Source: an uncultured Sphingomonadales bacterium
GTDB taxonomy: Bacteria > Pseudomonadota > Alphaproteobacteria > Sphingomonadales > Sphingomonadaceae
Length of the DNA stretch: 64,000 nucleotides
Assembly (NCBI GenBank): GCA_903821605.1
Contig: CAIJLZ010000014.1
Location: forward strand, 1 to 64,000
Direction of reading: 5' to 3'
In this document: positions 32,947-41,824 of the stretch, piece by piece
Layout of the letters: every line of letters starts with the position of its first letter
Position numbering within the stretch: the first letter of the stretch is position 1
Program-made: the position numbers and the translations under genes
The notes under the pieces: model-generated
Told to the model about the DNA's origin: nothing
Databases searched by the model: none
Seen by the model: only the letters and a program-made list of their open reading frames with translations

Positions 32947-33021
32947 TGGTGACCCCTACGGGAATCGAACCCGTGTTTCAGCCGTGAGAGGGCCGCGTCC
33001 TAACCGCTAGACGAAGGGGCC
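32947..33021 (-). tRNA. tRNA-Glu(CTC)
   Basis: The minus strand reads GGCCCCTTCGTCTAGCGG..., with anticodon loop CTCTCAC (anticodon CTC), T-arm GGGTTCGATTCCC and an encoded CCA, 75 nt in all. Apart from the anticodon base it is identical to the tRNA-Glu at 33188. Confidence 0.96.
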
Positions 33022-33187
33022 AAGCGGGCGGCCAACCCATTGCCCCAGTCTGACGATGGACGCAAGCGCTGGCTACAGGAAATTGTGGCGACATCGGCGG
33101 CGGGCGCACGCGGTCATCACGCCATGTCGGGTCTTGATCAACTATGTGTATGATGGACCATCAGCATCGGCACAAGACCGTAAAAAA

Positions 33188-33262
33188 TGGTGACCCCTAC
33201 GGGAATCGAACCCGTGTTTCAGCCGTGAAAGGGCCGCGTCCTAACCGCTAGACGAAGGGGCC
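33188..33262 (-). tRNA. tRNA-Glu(TTC)
   Basis: The minus strand reads GGCCCCTTCGTCTAGCGG..., with anticodon loop CTTTCAC (anticodon TTC) and an encoded CCA, 75 nt. The 166 bp separating it from the CTC gene contain no other gene. The two form a tandem duplicated pair covering both Glu codons. Confidence 0.96.
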
Positions 33263-33343
33263 ACATCGCTGTGGTGAGGGGGCCTTTACGGCCAGTTTCC
33301 GTAGCGGTCAAGCCCTGCGGATGTTTTTCCACAACTTGTCGTG

Positions 33344-35098
33344 TCAGTCAGCGATGGCCGCATCGTCGATGTGCATTTCCGCCGCTGGGCGGCTCCCCCA
33401 GTCGTCCTTCTTGATCCGGCCCGCAAGCCACAAGCGCCGGTCACGCGGTAGGTTGAGCAGGGTCTGGCCTAGCTCTTGATCGGCCTGACGGAAACCCATC
33501 GCTTTGAACGATGCCCCATCGTCGCCGCCGACGATCATGCGAAGGTGATTCTGGCCGACGACATCGGCCTTGATGATCCGCACCGGCCCGGTCACGACAC
33601 GCGGCGCGGGCCAGCCCATGCCGAACGGCCCGGCAGCGTCGAGCGCATCCGCCAGCGACGGATTGACGCCGCGCGGGGCCGAAATGGTATCGATCAGCAG
33701 CATGCGCTCAAGACTGGCGGCGGCGACATCCGCCGCGAGCCGGTCGTTGAGAAACTGGGTGAAGCCGTCAATCTTGTCGGCGTTGATCGTCAGCCCGGCC
33801 GCCATCGCATGGCCACCACCTGCCACCAACAGGCCATGGTCCTTGGCGGCCAGCACCGCCGCGCCGAGATCGACGCCGGTGATCGACCGGCCCGACCCCT
33901 TGCCGATGCCCTCTTCGTCCACCGCGATGACAATGGCCGGGCGGTTGAATTTTTCCTTCAGCCGTCCGGCGACGATACCGATCACACCGGGGTGCCAGCC
34001 TTGGCCGACCGCGACGATGACCGGCATATTGGTCTGGGTGACGCTGGCCGCTTCTGCCTGTTCCTGCACCAGCGCCTCGATGGTGCGGCGTTCCTCGTTA
34101 AGGCGGTTGAGTTCGGTTGAAATTTCGCGCGCCTCATCCTCGTCTTCGGTGGTGAGCAGGCGGACGCCGAGGTCCGATTTGCCAACACGTCCGCCCGCAT
34201 TGATGCGCGGCCCGAGCGCAAAGCCCAGATCGCTGCATTGCGGGGCGCGTTCCAAACGCGCGGCGGCGAGCAGGGCATTGAGGCCGATATTGCGCCGCTG
34301 GCCCATGACCTTCAGCCCCTGGGCGACAAAGGCGCGGTTTAGCCCCTTGAGCGCGGCGACATCCGCCACGGTGCCCAGCGCGACAAGATCGAGCAAGGGC
34401 AGGAGCGAGGGTTCTGGCCGGTCGTTGAACCAGCCGCGCCCGCGCAATGCACGCACCACCGCCGCACCAAGCAGAAAGGCCACGCCGACCGCCGCCAAAT
34501 GGCCGTGCACAGCGGCTTCCGGGCTTTCGTCCAGCCGGTTGGGGTTGACGAGGGCGAGTGCATCGGGAAGGGCGGCGACGCATTGGTGGTGATCGACGAC
34601 CATCACATCGACCCCGGCCTGTTTTGCCATGGCAAGCGCGTCAAATGCCTGTGCGCCGCAATCGACGGTGACGATCAGTTGCGCGCCCTGTTCCTTGAGC
34701 CGGACCAGCGCCGCGCCCGAAGGCCCATAGCCTTCCATCAGCCGATCCGGGATATAATAGCCCGCATCATTGCCCACCGCGCGCAGCAGGCGGATCAGCA
34801 CGGCGGCGGAGGTTGCACCATCGACGTCATAATCGCCGAACACGACGACCCGCTCGCCGCGCTGGACGGCATCAGCCAGCCGTGCGGCGGCGGCGTCCAT
34901 GTCGCGAAAATGCGAGGGATCGGGCATGAATTCCCGGATGGTGGGGCTGCGATGACGGTCGAGCTCTTCGGGTGGCACGCCGCGTCCCAGCAACAGGCTG
35001 TCAAGCAGCTGATCCGGCGTGCCTTCATGGGCAAGATGACGCCAGTGCCATGACTGGCCAAGCAGGGAGGTCGGAATAGCTTGTAATTTGGGGCGCAT
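33344..35098 (-). CDS. recJ: Single-stranded-DNA-specific exonuclease RecJ
   Basis: RecJ degrades single-stranded DNA 5'-3' in recombination and repair. The protein (about 584 residues) has the DHH phosphoesterase motifs VVVFGDYDVDGATSAAVLIR, LIVTVDCGAQAFDAL and DVMVVDHHQC, then ALGTVADVA and a DHHA1 domain ending LLVAGGGHAMAAGLTI, followed by an OB-like C-terminal part. I choose the ATG at 35098 (MRPKLQAIPTSLLGQSWHWR), which matches the usual N-terminus; 35137 and 35212 are less likely and 35212 would overlap the divergent gene. Confidence 0.95.
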   Translation of the reverse strand: MRPKLQAIPTSLLGQSWHWRHLAHEGTPDQLLDSLLLGRGVPPEELDRHRSPTIREFMPDPSHFRDMDAAAARLADAVQRGERVVVFGDYDVDGATSAAVLIRLLRAVGNDAGYYIPDRLMEGYGPSGAALVRLKEQGAQLIVTVDCGAQAFDALAMAKQAGVDVMVVDHHQCVAALPDALALVNPNRLDESPEAAVHGHLAAVGVAFLLGAAVVRALRGRGWFNDRPEPSLLPLLDLVALGTVADVAALKGLNRAFVAQGLKVMGQRRNIGLNALLAAARLERAPQCSDLGFALGPRINAGGRVGKSDLGVRLLTTEDEDEAREISTELNRLNEERRTIEALVQEQAEAASVTQTNMPVIVAVGQGWHPGVIGIVAGRLKEKFNRPAIVIAVDEEGIGKGSGRSITGVDLGAAVLAAKDHGLLVAGGGHAMAAGLTINADKIDGFTQFLNDRLAADVAAASLERMLLIDTISAPRGVNPSLADALDAAGPFGMGWPAPRVVTGPVRIIKADVVGQNHLRMIVGGDDGASFKAMGFRQADQELGQTLLNLPRDRRLWLAGRIKKDDWGSRPAAEMHIDDAAIAD

Positions 35099-35210
35099 GG
35101 CTCTGCCATATGCCCGCCGCGCGACGCTGTCCATCATGGGCGAATAGGTGCGCCCCGTTGCCAGCGTCGGGCCGAGGCGATAACGCGGCCGGGAGTGGCA
35201 GGAGACACGC

Positions 35211-36635
35211 ATGGACGCGCGGGCACATTATATCGACGGCCATTGGGTGGCGAGCCGGGGCGGGGATGTCCGCGATATCATCAACCCGTCGGATCGTTCG
35301 GTAATTGGCAAGGTGGCGCTTGGCACGCCTGCCGATGTCGATGCGGCGGTCGCCGCGGCGCAGCGCGCCTTCGACCATTGGTCGCAGACCAGCGTGGCGA
35401 CGCGGCTCGGCTATCTCAAGGCGATCCATGCGGCCTTGGTGGCGCGCAATGATGCGCTTGCCGATCTGATTTCGGCGGAAATGGGCGCGCCGCGCGGATT
35501 TGCCCGGGGGGCGCAGGCCCCGTCAGGGGCGCAGCAGTTTCACGAGGTGATCCGCGCGCTGGAAGGCTATCAGTTCGAATATCCGATGGGGACGACGATG
35601 ATCCGGCGCGAGGCGGTGGGGGTTTGCGCCCTCATCACGCCGTGGAACTGGCCGTTGAATCAGGCGGCGGCCAAGGTCGCACCGGCTTTAGCGGCGGGCT
35701 GCACCATGGTGTTGAAGCCAAGCGAACTGGCCCCGCTGGATGCCATGCTCTTGGCCGAGATCATTGATGAGGCAGGCGTGCCGCCGGGCGTGTTCAACCT
35801 CGTGTTCGGCACGGGCGATGGGGTGGGCGCGGCGCTTAGCCGTCATCCGGGGGTGGATATGGTCTCTTTCACCGGATCAACCCGCGCCGGCATGGCCGTT
35901 GCCACCCATGCCGCCGCCACGATCAAGCGGGTGGCGCTGGAACTGGGGGGCAAGGCCCCCAATCTTGTGCTGCCCGATGCCGATTTCGCCAGCGCCATCC
36001 CGGCAAGCGTCAGGACCGCCATGGGCAATAGCGGGCAAAGCTGCATTTCGGCGGCGCGATTGCTGGTGCCGGTGGATCGGGTGGAAGAGGTCAAGGCGCT
36101 GGCGGTCGCAACCGCAGCGGCAATGACACTTGGCCCGCCAGCGGCTGATCCCGATCTCGGTCCGATTGCCAATGAAGCGCAATATCAACGGGTTATTTCC
36201 CATATTGCGCATGCGATTTCAGAGGGGGCGCAGGTGTTGACGGGTGGGGTGGACGGCCCGCCTGATCTGGCGCCCGGCCTGTTCGTGCGCCCGACCGTGC
36301 TGGCCGGGGTCACGCCGGATATGGCGATTGCGACAGAAGAGGTTTTTGGCCCGGTCGTGATGATCATGACCTATGACGGCATTGAGGAGGCGATCTGCCT
36401 AGCCAATGCGACGCCTTATGGCCTGTCTGCTCAACTGTGGGGCGGCGATCGGGCGGGGATGAAGGCGGTAGCCGCCCGGTTGCGGGTGGGGATGGTGCAT
36501 CTCAACGGCGCACCGCTTGATCCGGCAGCGCCATTTGGCGGCTATAAAATGTCAGGCCATGGCCGCGAATGGGGTGTGGCAGGACTTGAGGAGTATCTTG
36601 AAATAAAGTCGGTATATAACGGAAATATCAATTAA
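35211..36635 (+). CDS. NAD(P)-dependent aldehyde dehydrogenase
   Basis: This 474-residue ALDH-superfamily enzyme oxidises an aldehyde to an acid. It has the substrate/cofactor motifs LITPWNWPLNQAAAKVAPAL, VSFTGSTRAGMAVA, the general-base Glu in VALELGGKAPNLVL, the nucleophile in NSGQSCISAARLLV, and EVFGPVVMIMTYD. The specific substrate cannot be assigned. It is divergent from recJ, with about 110 bp between starts, and ends 13 bp from the convergent FMN protein gene. Confidence 0.93.
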   Translation: MDARAHYIDGHWVASRGGDVRDIINPSDRSVIGKVALGTPADVDAAVAAAQRAFDHWSQTSVATRLGYLKAIHAALVARNDALADLISAEMGAPRGFARGAQAPSGAQQFHEVIRALEGYQFEYPMGTTMIRREAVGVCALITPWNWPLNQAAAKVAPALAAGCTMVLKPSELAPLDAMLLAEIIDEAGVPPGVFNLVFGTGDGVGAALSRHPGVDMVSFTGSTRAGMAVATHAAATIKRVALELGGKAPNLVLPDADFASAIPASVRTAMGNSGQSCISAARLLVPVDRVEEVKALAVATAAAMTLGPPAADPDLGPIANEAQYQRVISHIAHAISEGAQVLTGGVDGPPDLAPGLFVRPTVLAGVTPDMAIATEEVFGPVVMIMTYDGIEEAICLANATPYGLSAQLWGGDRAGMKAVAARLRVGMVHLNGAPLDPAAPFGGYKMSGHGREWGVAGLEEYLEIKSVYNGNIN

Positions 36636-36648
36636 AAATGACTCTTGT

Positions 36649-38256
36649 TTAGATCGGGTCAAAGCTGTCGGCGCGCGCCATGCGCCATTGGTCGCGATAA
36701 TATTCGAAGCGGCAATCACCGCTCAGCAGTTCACCCGGAACGAGATAATCAAATACCCGGTCAAAGGTGCGGATTTCGACTGGACTGACCCGGCGCGCCA
36801 GATGCCGGGGGCGCAATTGATCCGGATGGGTCAGGCCGGCGGCGGCGAGCATCTCGGCCAGCACATGCACGGTGCGATCATGATAACGGTGCACGCGTTC
36901 CGACTTTTCCGGCACGACCAGCGCGCGCTGGCGCGCCTTGTCTTGGGTGGCAAGGCCGGTCGGGCACAAATTGGTGTGGCAATGCAGTGATTGGATGCAG
37001 CCGAGCGCGAACATATAGCCGCGCGCGGCGTTGCACCAATCTGCCCCAAGCGCCATCGCGCGGGCAATATCGAACGCGCTGATCACTCGCCCGGCGGCAC
37101 CGATCTTGACCTTGTCGCGCAGCCCGGCACCGACCAGCGTGTTGTGGGCGAACAACAGGCCTTCGCGCATCGGTGTGCCGATATGGTCGCTAAATTCAGC
37201 GGGAGCCGCGCCTGTGCCGCCTTCGCCGCCGTCAATCACGACGAAGTCGGGGACGATCCCGCTATCCAGCATCGCCTTGACGATCGCCATAAATTCCCAG
37301 CCATGACCGATGCAGAGCTTGAACCCAACCGGTTTGCCGCCCGACAGGCGGCGCAATTCGGCGACGAACGCCATCATCTCCATTGGGGTGGAGAAGGCGG
37401 AGTGGTTGGGGGGCGAAATACAGTCCTGCCCCATCGGCACACCGCGCGTCAGGGCGATCTCGGCGGTCAGCTTGCGGGCGGGAAGGATGCCGCCATGGCC
37501 GGGCTTCGCGCCCTGACTCAGCTTGATCTCGATCATTCGGACCTGAGGGTCCACCGCCTGTGCGGCGAATTTATCGGGGTCAAAGCGTCCCTCAGGCGTG
37601 CGGCAACCATAATAGCCGCTTGCGATTTGCCAGACGAGGTCGCCACCATGTTCGCGGTGATAGCTGCTGATGCTGCCTTCGCCGGTGTCATGATAAAAGG
37701 CGCCCAGCGCGGCCCCCTTATTGAGTGCACGCACGGCATTGGGCGATAGCGCGCCGAAGCTCATCGCCGAGATATTGAAGATACTGGCCGAATAGGGCTG
37801 GCTGCACTGGTCGTTGCCGACCGTGATGCGGAAAAGCGCGGAATCGGGCGGCGAGACGGGGCGGGAAGAGTGCTGGATAAACTCATAACCATCGGCATAG
37901 ACATCGGTCAGCGTGCCGAAGGGTTGTTCCGACGGCTCCCCCTTGGCGCGACGATAGACGATGGAACGCTGGGCGCGGGAAAAGGGCACGGCCTCATGAT
38001 CATCTTCGAGCAGATATTGCCGCAACTCGGGCCGCACCATCTCGACCATCCAGCGGATATGGCCGATCACCGGATAGTTGCGCAGCACGGCATGTTCAGT
38101 TTGCACCAAATCCACGATGCCAATCAGGCTGAGCACGCCGAAGACGACCGCCGCCACCTGCCAAAAGGCGCTGCCGGGGGCAAGGACAAGGGCCAGCAGC
38201 AACAGGAAGACACAGGCGATGAACGCGAGGTTGCGCGGCAGTAGTTGCTTCAACAT
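36649..38256 (-). CDS. Membrane-anchored FMN-binding glutamate synthase domain protein
   Basis: This 535-residue protein has two N-terminal membrane helices (FIACVFLLLLALVLAPG; VAAVVFGVLSLIGIVDL) fused to the FMN/Fe-S domain of glutamate synthase: ISAMSFGALSPNAVRALNKG, PGHGGILPARKLTAEIALTR, VIDGGEGGTGAAP and the cluster cysteines in ALGCIQSLHCHTNLCPTGLA. It lacks the glutaminase and C-terminal domains of GltB, so it is not a complete glutamate synthase. Stand-alone forms are common in proteobacteria; the reaction is uncertain. Confidence 0.9.
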   Translation of the reverse strand: MLKQLLPRNLAFIACVFLLLLALVLAPGSAFWQVAAVVFGVLSLIGIVDLVQTEHAVLRNYPVIGHIRWMVEMVRPELRQYLLEDDHEAVPFSRAQRSIVYRRAKGEPSEQPFGTLTDVYADGYEFIQHSSRPVSPPDSALFRITVGNDQCSQPYSASIFNISAMSFGALSPNAVRALNKGAALGAFYHDTGEGSISSYHREHGGDLVWQIASGYYGCRTPEGRFDPDKFAAQAVDPQVRMIEIKLSQGAKPGHGGILPARKLTAEIALTRGVPMGQDCISPPNHSAFSTPMEMMAFVAELRRLSGGKPVGFKLCIGHGWEFMAIVKAMLDSGIVPDFVVIDGGEGGTGAAPAEFSDHIGTPMREGLLFAHNTLVGAGLRDKVKIGAAGRVISAFDIARAMALGADWCNAARGYMFALGCIQSLHCHTNLCPTGLATQDKARQRALVVPEKSERVHRYHDRTVHVLAEMLAAAGLTHPDQLRPRHLARRVSPVEIRTFDRVFDYLVPGELLSGDCRFEYYRDQWRMARADSFDPI

Positions 38257-38420
38257 GTCAGCTCATCCCCCAATATCCACCGGCATGGCAGCGTTGAGCC
38301 ATATGCCCCGCCACCTGATAGGAACGCAACGTCTACGCTATTCGCGGTGCATCCGATCATCGGCTAATGCGCGACGCCCGCATTGATTCCCGTCAAAGAC
38401 CGCCGGACAGGCCGGGACGC

Positions 38421-38915
38421 TCAGCGGCTGCACGCGATGGCGGCGGCATCGATGGCGGAGGCGGCCCCGCGCAGGCGATAGCTATCGGCAAAGCCCTGAC
38501 CGGTGCTGGCCACCGCTTCGATGCTGATGCCGCGTGCCGAGCGCATCGCGCGGATGAGCGCCGCATCCTGGGTCGCGTCCATCGCCCATGCATCCGAGCC
38601 GCGTCCGATAAGGGTGAAGCGGCGGTCATCGATGGTGGCGGTGATCCGGCTGCCGGGGCGGAGATTATAGCGGAGCCGGGCGTGAAACTGGCCATAGACC
38701 CGCTGTGGCGGATAATAGCCGATGGCGGCAAAGGGTTGCCAGTCGCGGCCTGCCATATGTGTCGAGGGCCGGGCGATGGCAAAGCAGCGGGCCGGGGCCT
38801 CATCCTGAAACGCACCCCAGCCATGATAAATGCCAAGCGTGTTGCGCGATAGCGCGGGCTGGGCGGCGCACAGGGCGAGCAGCAGGGCAATAAGACTGTG
38901 GCGGTAAAGGCGCAT
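38421..38915 (-). CDS. Secreted IalB-like protein
   Basis: This 164-residue protein has a signal peptide (MRLYRHSLIALLLALCAAQP ALS) and resembles the invasion-associated locus B (IalB) fold family: GWGAFQDEAPARCFAIARPS, ATIDDRRFTLIGRGSDAW, and a C-terminal SYRLRGAASAIDAAAIACSR. IalB-like proteins are periplasmic or surface proteins of unclear role. The overlapping same-strand ORF at 38393-38890 is Pro/Arg-rich and lacks a signal peptide, so I reject it. It is divergent from polA. Confidence 0.75.
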   Translation of the reverse strand: MRLYRHSLIALLLALCAAQPALSRNTLGIYHGWGAFQDEAPARCFAIARPSTHMAGRDWQPFAAIGYYPPQRVYGQFHARLRYNLRPGSRITATIDDRRFTLIGRGSDAWAMDATQDAALIRAMRSARGISIEAVASTGQGFADSYRLRGAASAIDAAAIACSR

Positions 38916-38998
38916 CGTGATTGGCTTTACTGTCAGAAGACCATCTCGCGCAATCGGGGATAGTCGAAGCGGGCGCTTTCCGATATGGCTTCGCGGCT

Positions 38999-41824
38999 AT
39001 GGCGCAGGAACATCTCTATCTCGTCGACGGCTCCGGCTATATTTTTCGCGCGTATCATCGCTTGCCGCCGCTGACCAATCCCCGTGGCGAGCCGGTGGGC
39101 GCGGTTTATGGCTTTACCACCATGATGTGGAAGCTGGTCGATGATTTGCACAAGGCGGATGGCCCCACCCATCTGGCCGTGATTTTCGACGCCTCGGGCA
39201 AAAGCTTCCGCAACGAGATTTACGACCAATATAAGGCCCATCGTCCGCCCGCGCCGGAAGATCTGGTGCCGCAATTTCCGATGATCCGCGATGCGACCCG
39301 CGCCTTTTCACTGCCATGCATTGAGCAAATCGGGGTCGAGGCCGACGACATCATTGCCACCTATGCCCGCGAGGCCGCAAGGCGTGGCTGGAAGGTCACG
39401 ATCGTTTCAAGCGACAAGGACCTGATGCAGCTCATCGAACCGGGCATCGACCTGTATGATCCGATGAAGAATACGCATCTTGGCCCTGACGCGGTGATCG
39501 AGAAATTTGGCGTACTGCCGGATCGCTTGGGTGATGTGCTCGCCTTGATGGGCGACAGCGCCGATAATGTGCCGGGCGTGCCGGGGATCGGGCCGAAAAC
39601 GGCGTCCAAGCTAATTGCCGAATATGGCGATCTTGAATCGGTGCTGGCCGCTGCGCCCGCGATGAAAAAATCGAAGATGCAGGAAAATCTGCTGGCGCAT
39701 GCGGATAAGGCGCGCATGTCACGCGTGCTGGTCGCGCTCAAGGAAGATTGCGACATTCCCGAGCCGCTTGATAAAATGGAAATCAAGGGCATTCCGCCCG
39801 AACCATTGCGCGCCTTTCTCGACCATCATGGCTTCCGCACGTTGTTGGCCAAGGTCAAGGGCGGATCGGGCGACGCGGCGCTGGCAGGCACGGCGCAGAA
39901 CCGGTTCAGCACGGGCGGCGTCGCGACTGCCGGGGCGGCGCCAAGTCCATCTGCGCCCGCACCGGCACCTGTGCCAGTGGCGCATGGTCCGGAGACTTTT
40001 ACGCTTGAAGCCTATGAGACGGTGACGGACGTTGCCGCACTCGACCGTTGGGTGGCCGAGGCGAGCGCACAGGGGCTGGTCGCGGTCGATACCGAGACGG
40101 ATTCGCTTGATTCCATCGCGGCGCGATTGGTGGGGGTGAGCCTGGCGACCGCGCCCAATCGTGCTTGCTATATCCCGCTTGGACATGGCGGCGGTGATCT
40201 GCTTTCCGAGGTGCCGGTGCAATTGCCGCTCGCCGCGGTGATTGAACGTTTGAAGCCGCTGCTGGAAGACCCGGCGGTGCTCAAGATCGGGCAAAATCTG
40301 AAATATGACCTGAACGTGCTGGCGCGTCATGGCATCCATGTGGCGCCCTTCGACGATACGATGGTGCTGAGCTTCGACCTTGATGCCGGTCTGCATGGCC
40401 ATGGCATGGACGAACTGGCGCTGGAGCATTTCGCTTATCAGCCGATCCCGTTCAAACAAGTCTGCGGCACCGGCAAAAGCCAGATCAGCTTCGATCAGGT
40501 CGATCTCCGCGCCGCGACCCGCTACGCCGCCGAAGATGCGGATGTGACCTTGCGGTTGTGGCAGCGGCTGAAGCCCCGGCTGGCGCGTGAGCAGGTGACG
40601 AAGGTCTATGAACTGGTCGACCGCCCGCTGGTCGCCGTGGTGGCGCAAATGGAGCGCCATGGCGTCAAGGTTGACCGCGAGGCGCTGGCCCGCCTGTCCA
40701 GCGATTTTGCGCGCGACATCGCGGTGCTGGAAGGCGAGGTGCACGCGCTAGCGGGTGAGCCGTTCACCATTGGCAGCCCCAAGCAATTGGGCGACATTTT
40801 GTTCGACAAAATGGGCCTGAAGGGCGGGCGCAAGGGCAAGACGGGCGTCTATTCAACCGACGTGACCGAATTGGAGCGGCTGGCCGGGCAGGGCGTGGAG
40901 ATTGCGCGCAAGGTGCTCGACTGGCGGCAATTGGCCAAGCTCAAATCGACCTATACCGATGCGTTGCTGGCGCAGGTCAATCCGGAAACCGGGCGGGTGC
41001 ATACCAGCTATAGTCTGGTGGGCGCGCAGACCGGGCGGCTCTCCTCGACCGAGCCTAATCTTCAGAATATTCCGATCCGCACCGCGATTGGTCGCCAAAT
41101 CCGCACCGCCTTTATTGCCGAGCCGGGCCATGTGATCCTCGCGGCCGACTATAGCCAGATCGAGTTGCGGTTGGCGGCGCATATGGCCGATGAGCCTGCC
41201 TTGCGCGATGCCTTTGCGCGGGGTGAGGATATTCACGCCGCGACCGCGCGTGAGCTGTTTGGCGAGGTCAATCGCGACACGCGTGGCCGGGCCAAGACGA
41301 TCAATTTCTCGATCCTCTACGGGATCTCGCGCTGGGGACTGGCCGGGCGCTTGGAAACCTCATCCGATGAGGCGCAAGCGATGATCGACGCCTATCACGC
41401 CCGCTTCCCCGGTATCTCGCGCTATATGGCCGAGACCGTCGCACAGGCGCGGGAGTGTGGTTACACCACCACCTTATTTGGCCGGAAATGCCATTTTCCG
41501 CGACTGCAAAGCAGCAACGGGGCGGAACGTCAGGGGTCGGAACGGGCGGCGATCAATGCACCGATTCAGGGCACCAGCGCCGATATCATCAAACGGGCGA
41601 TGATCCGCATGGTGCCGGCGCTTGAACAGGCCGGGCTGGGCCATGTCCGGATGCTGATGCAGGTGCATGACGAACTGGTCTTCGAATTGCCCCCCGCCGA
41701 TGTGGAACAGGCGAGTGCGGTCATTCGTCACGTCATGGCCGATGCGGCTGCGCCGTTGGTGCAATTGACGGTGCCACTGGAAGTCGCCGTCGGCCATGGC
41801 CCCAATTGGGATGCCGCGCATTGA
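38999..41824 (+). CDS. polA: DNA polymerase I
   Basis: This 941-residue three-domain polymerase has a 5'-nuclease domain (LYLVDGSGYIFRAYHRLPPL; GDSADNVPGVPGIGPKTASK), a 3'-5' exonuclease domain from about 360 (LVAVDTETDSLDSIAARLVG), and polymerase motifs A, B and C (ADYSQIELRLAAHM; RAKTINFSILYGISRWGLA; LMQVHDELVFELP). The proofreading DxE pair is intact. It fills gaps in repair and removes RNA primers. The ATG at 38999 (MAQEHLYLVDG) is the conserved start. It overlaps the flippase gene downstream. Confidence 0.97.
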   Translation: MAQEHLYLVDGSGYIFRAYHRLPPLTNPRGEPVGAVYGFTTMMWKLVDDLHKADGPTHLAVIFDASGKSFRNEIYDQYKAHRPPAPEDLVPQFPMIRDATRAFSLPCIEQIGVEADDIIATYAREAARRGWKVTIVSSDKDLMQLIEPGIDLYDPMKNTHLGPDAVIEKFGVLPDRLGDVLALMGDSADNVPGVPGIGPKTASKLIAEYGDLESVLAAAPAMKKSKMQENLLAHADKARMSRVLVALKEDCDIPEPLDKMEIKGIPPEPLRAFLDHHGFRTLLAKVKGGSGDAALAGTAQNRFSTGGVATAGAAPSPSAPAPAPVPVAHGPETFTLEAYETVTDVAALDRWVAEASAQGLVAVDTETDSLDSIAARLVGVSLATAPNRACYIPLGHGGGDLLSEVPVQLPLAAVIERLKPLLEDPAVLKIGQNLKYDLNVLARHGIHVAPFDDTMVLSFDLDAGLHGHGMDELALEHFAYQPIPFKQVCGTGKSQISFDQVDLRAATRYAAEDADVTLRLWQRLKPRLAREQVTKVYELVDRPLVAVVAQMERHGVKVDREALARLSSDFARDIAVLEGEVHALAGEPFTIGSPKQLGDILFDKMGLKGGRKGKTGVYSTDVTELERLAGQGVEIARKVLDWRQLAKLKSTYTDALLAQVNPETGRVHTSYSLVGAQTGRLSSTEPNLQNIPIRTAIGRQIRTAFIAEPGHVILAADYSQIELRLAAHMADEPALRDAFARGEDIHAATARELFGEVNRDTRGRAKTINFSILYGISRWGLAGRLETSSDEAQAMIDAYHARFPGISRYMAETVAQARECGYTTTLFGRKCHFPRLQSSNGAERQGSERAAINAPIQGTSADIIKRAMIRMVPALEQAGLGHVRMLMQVHDELVFELPPADVEQASAVIRHVMADAAAPLVQLTVPLEVAVGHGPNWDAAH

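Noticed and set aside
38393-38890. 165-residue minus-strand ORF overlapping the IalB-like gene
   Set aside because: It is Pro/Arg/Ser-rich with no signal peptide; the overlapping frame has a signal peptide and family-like motifs.
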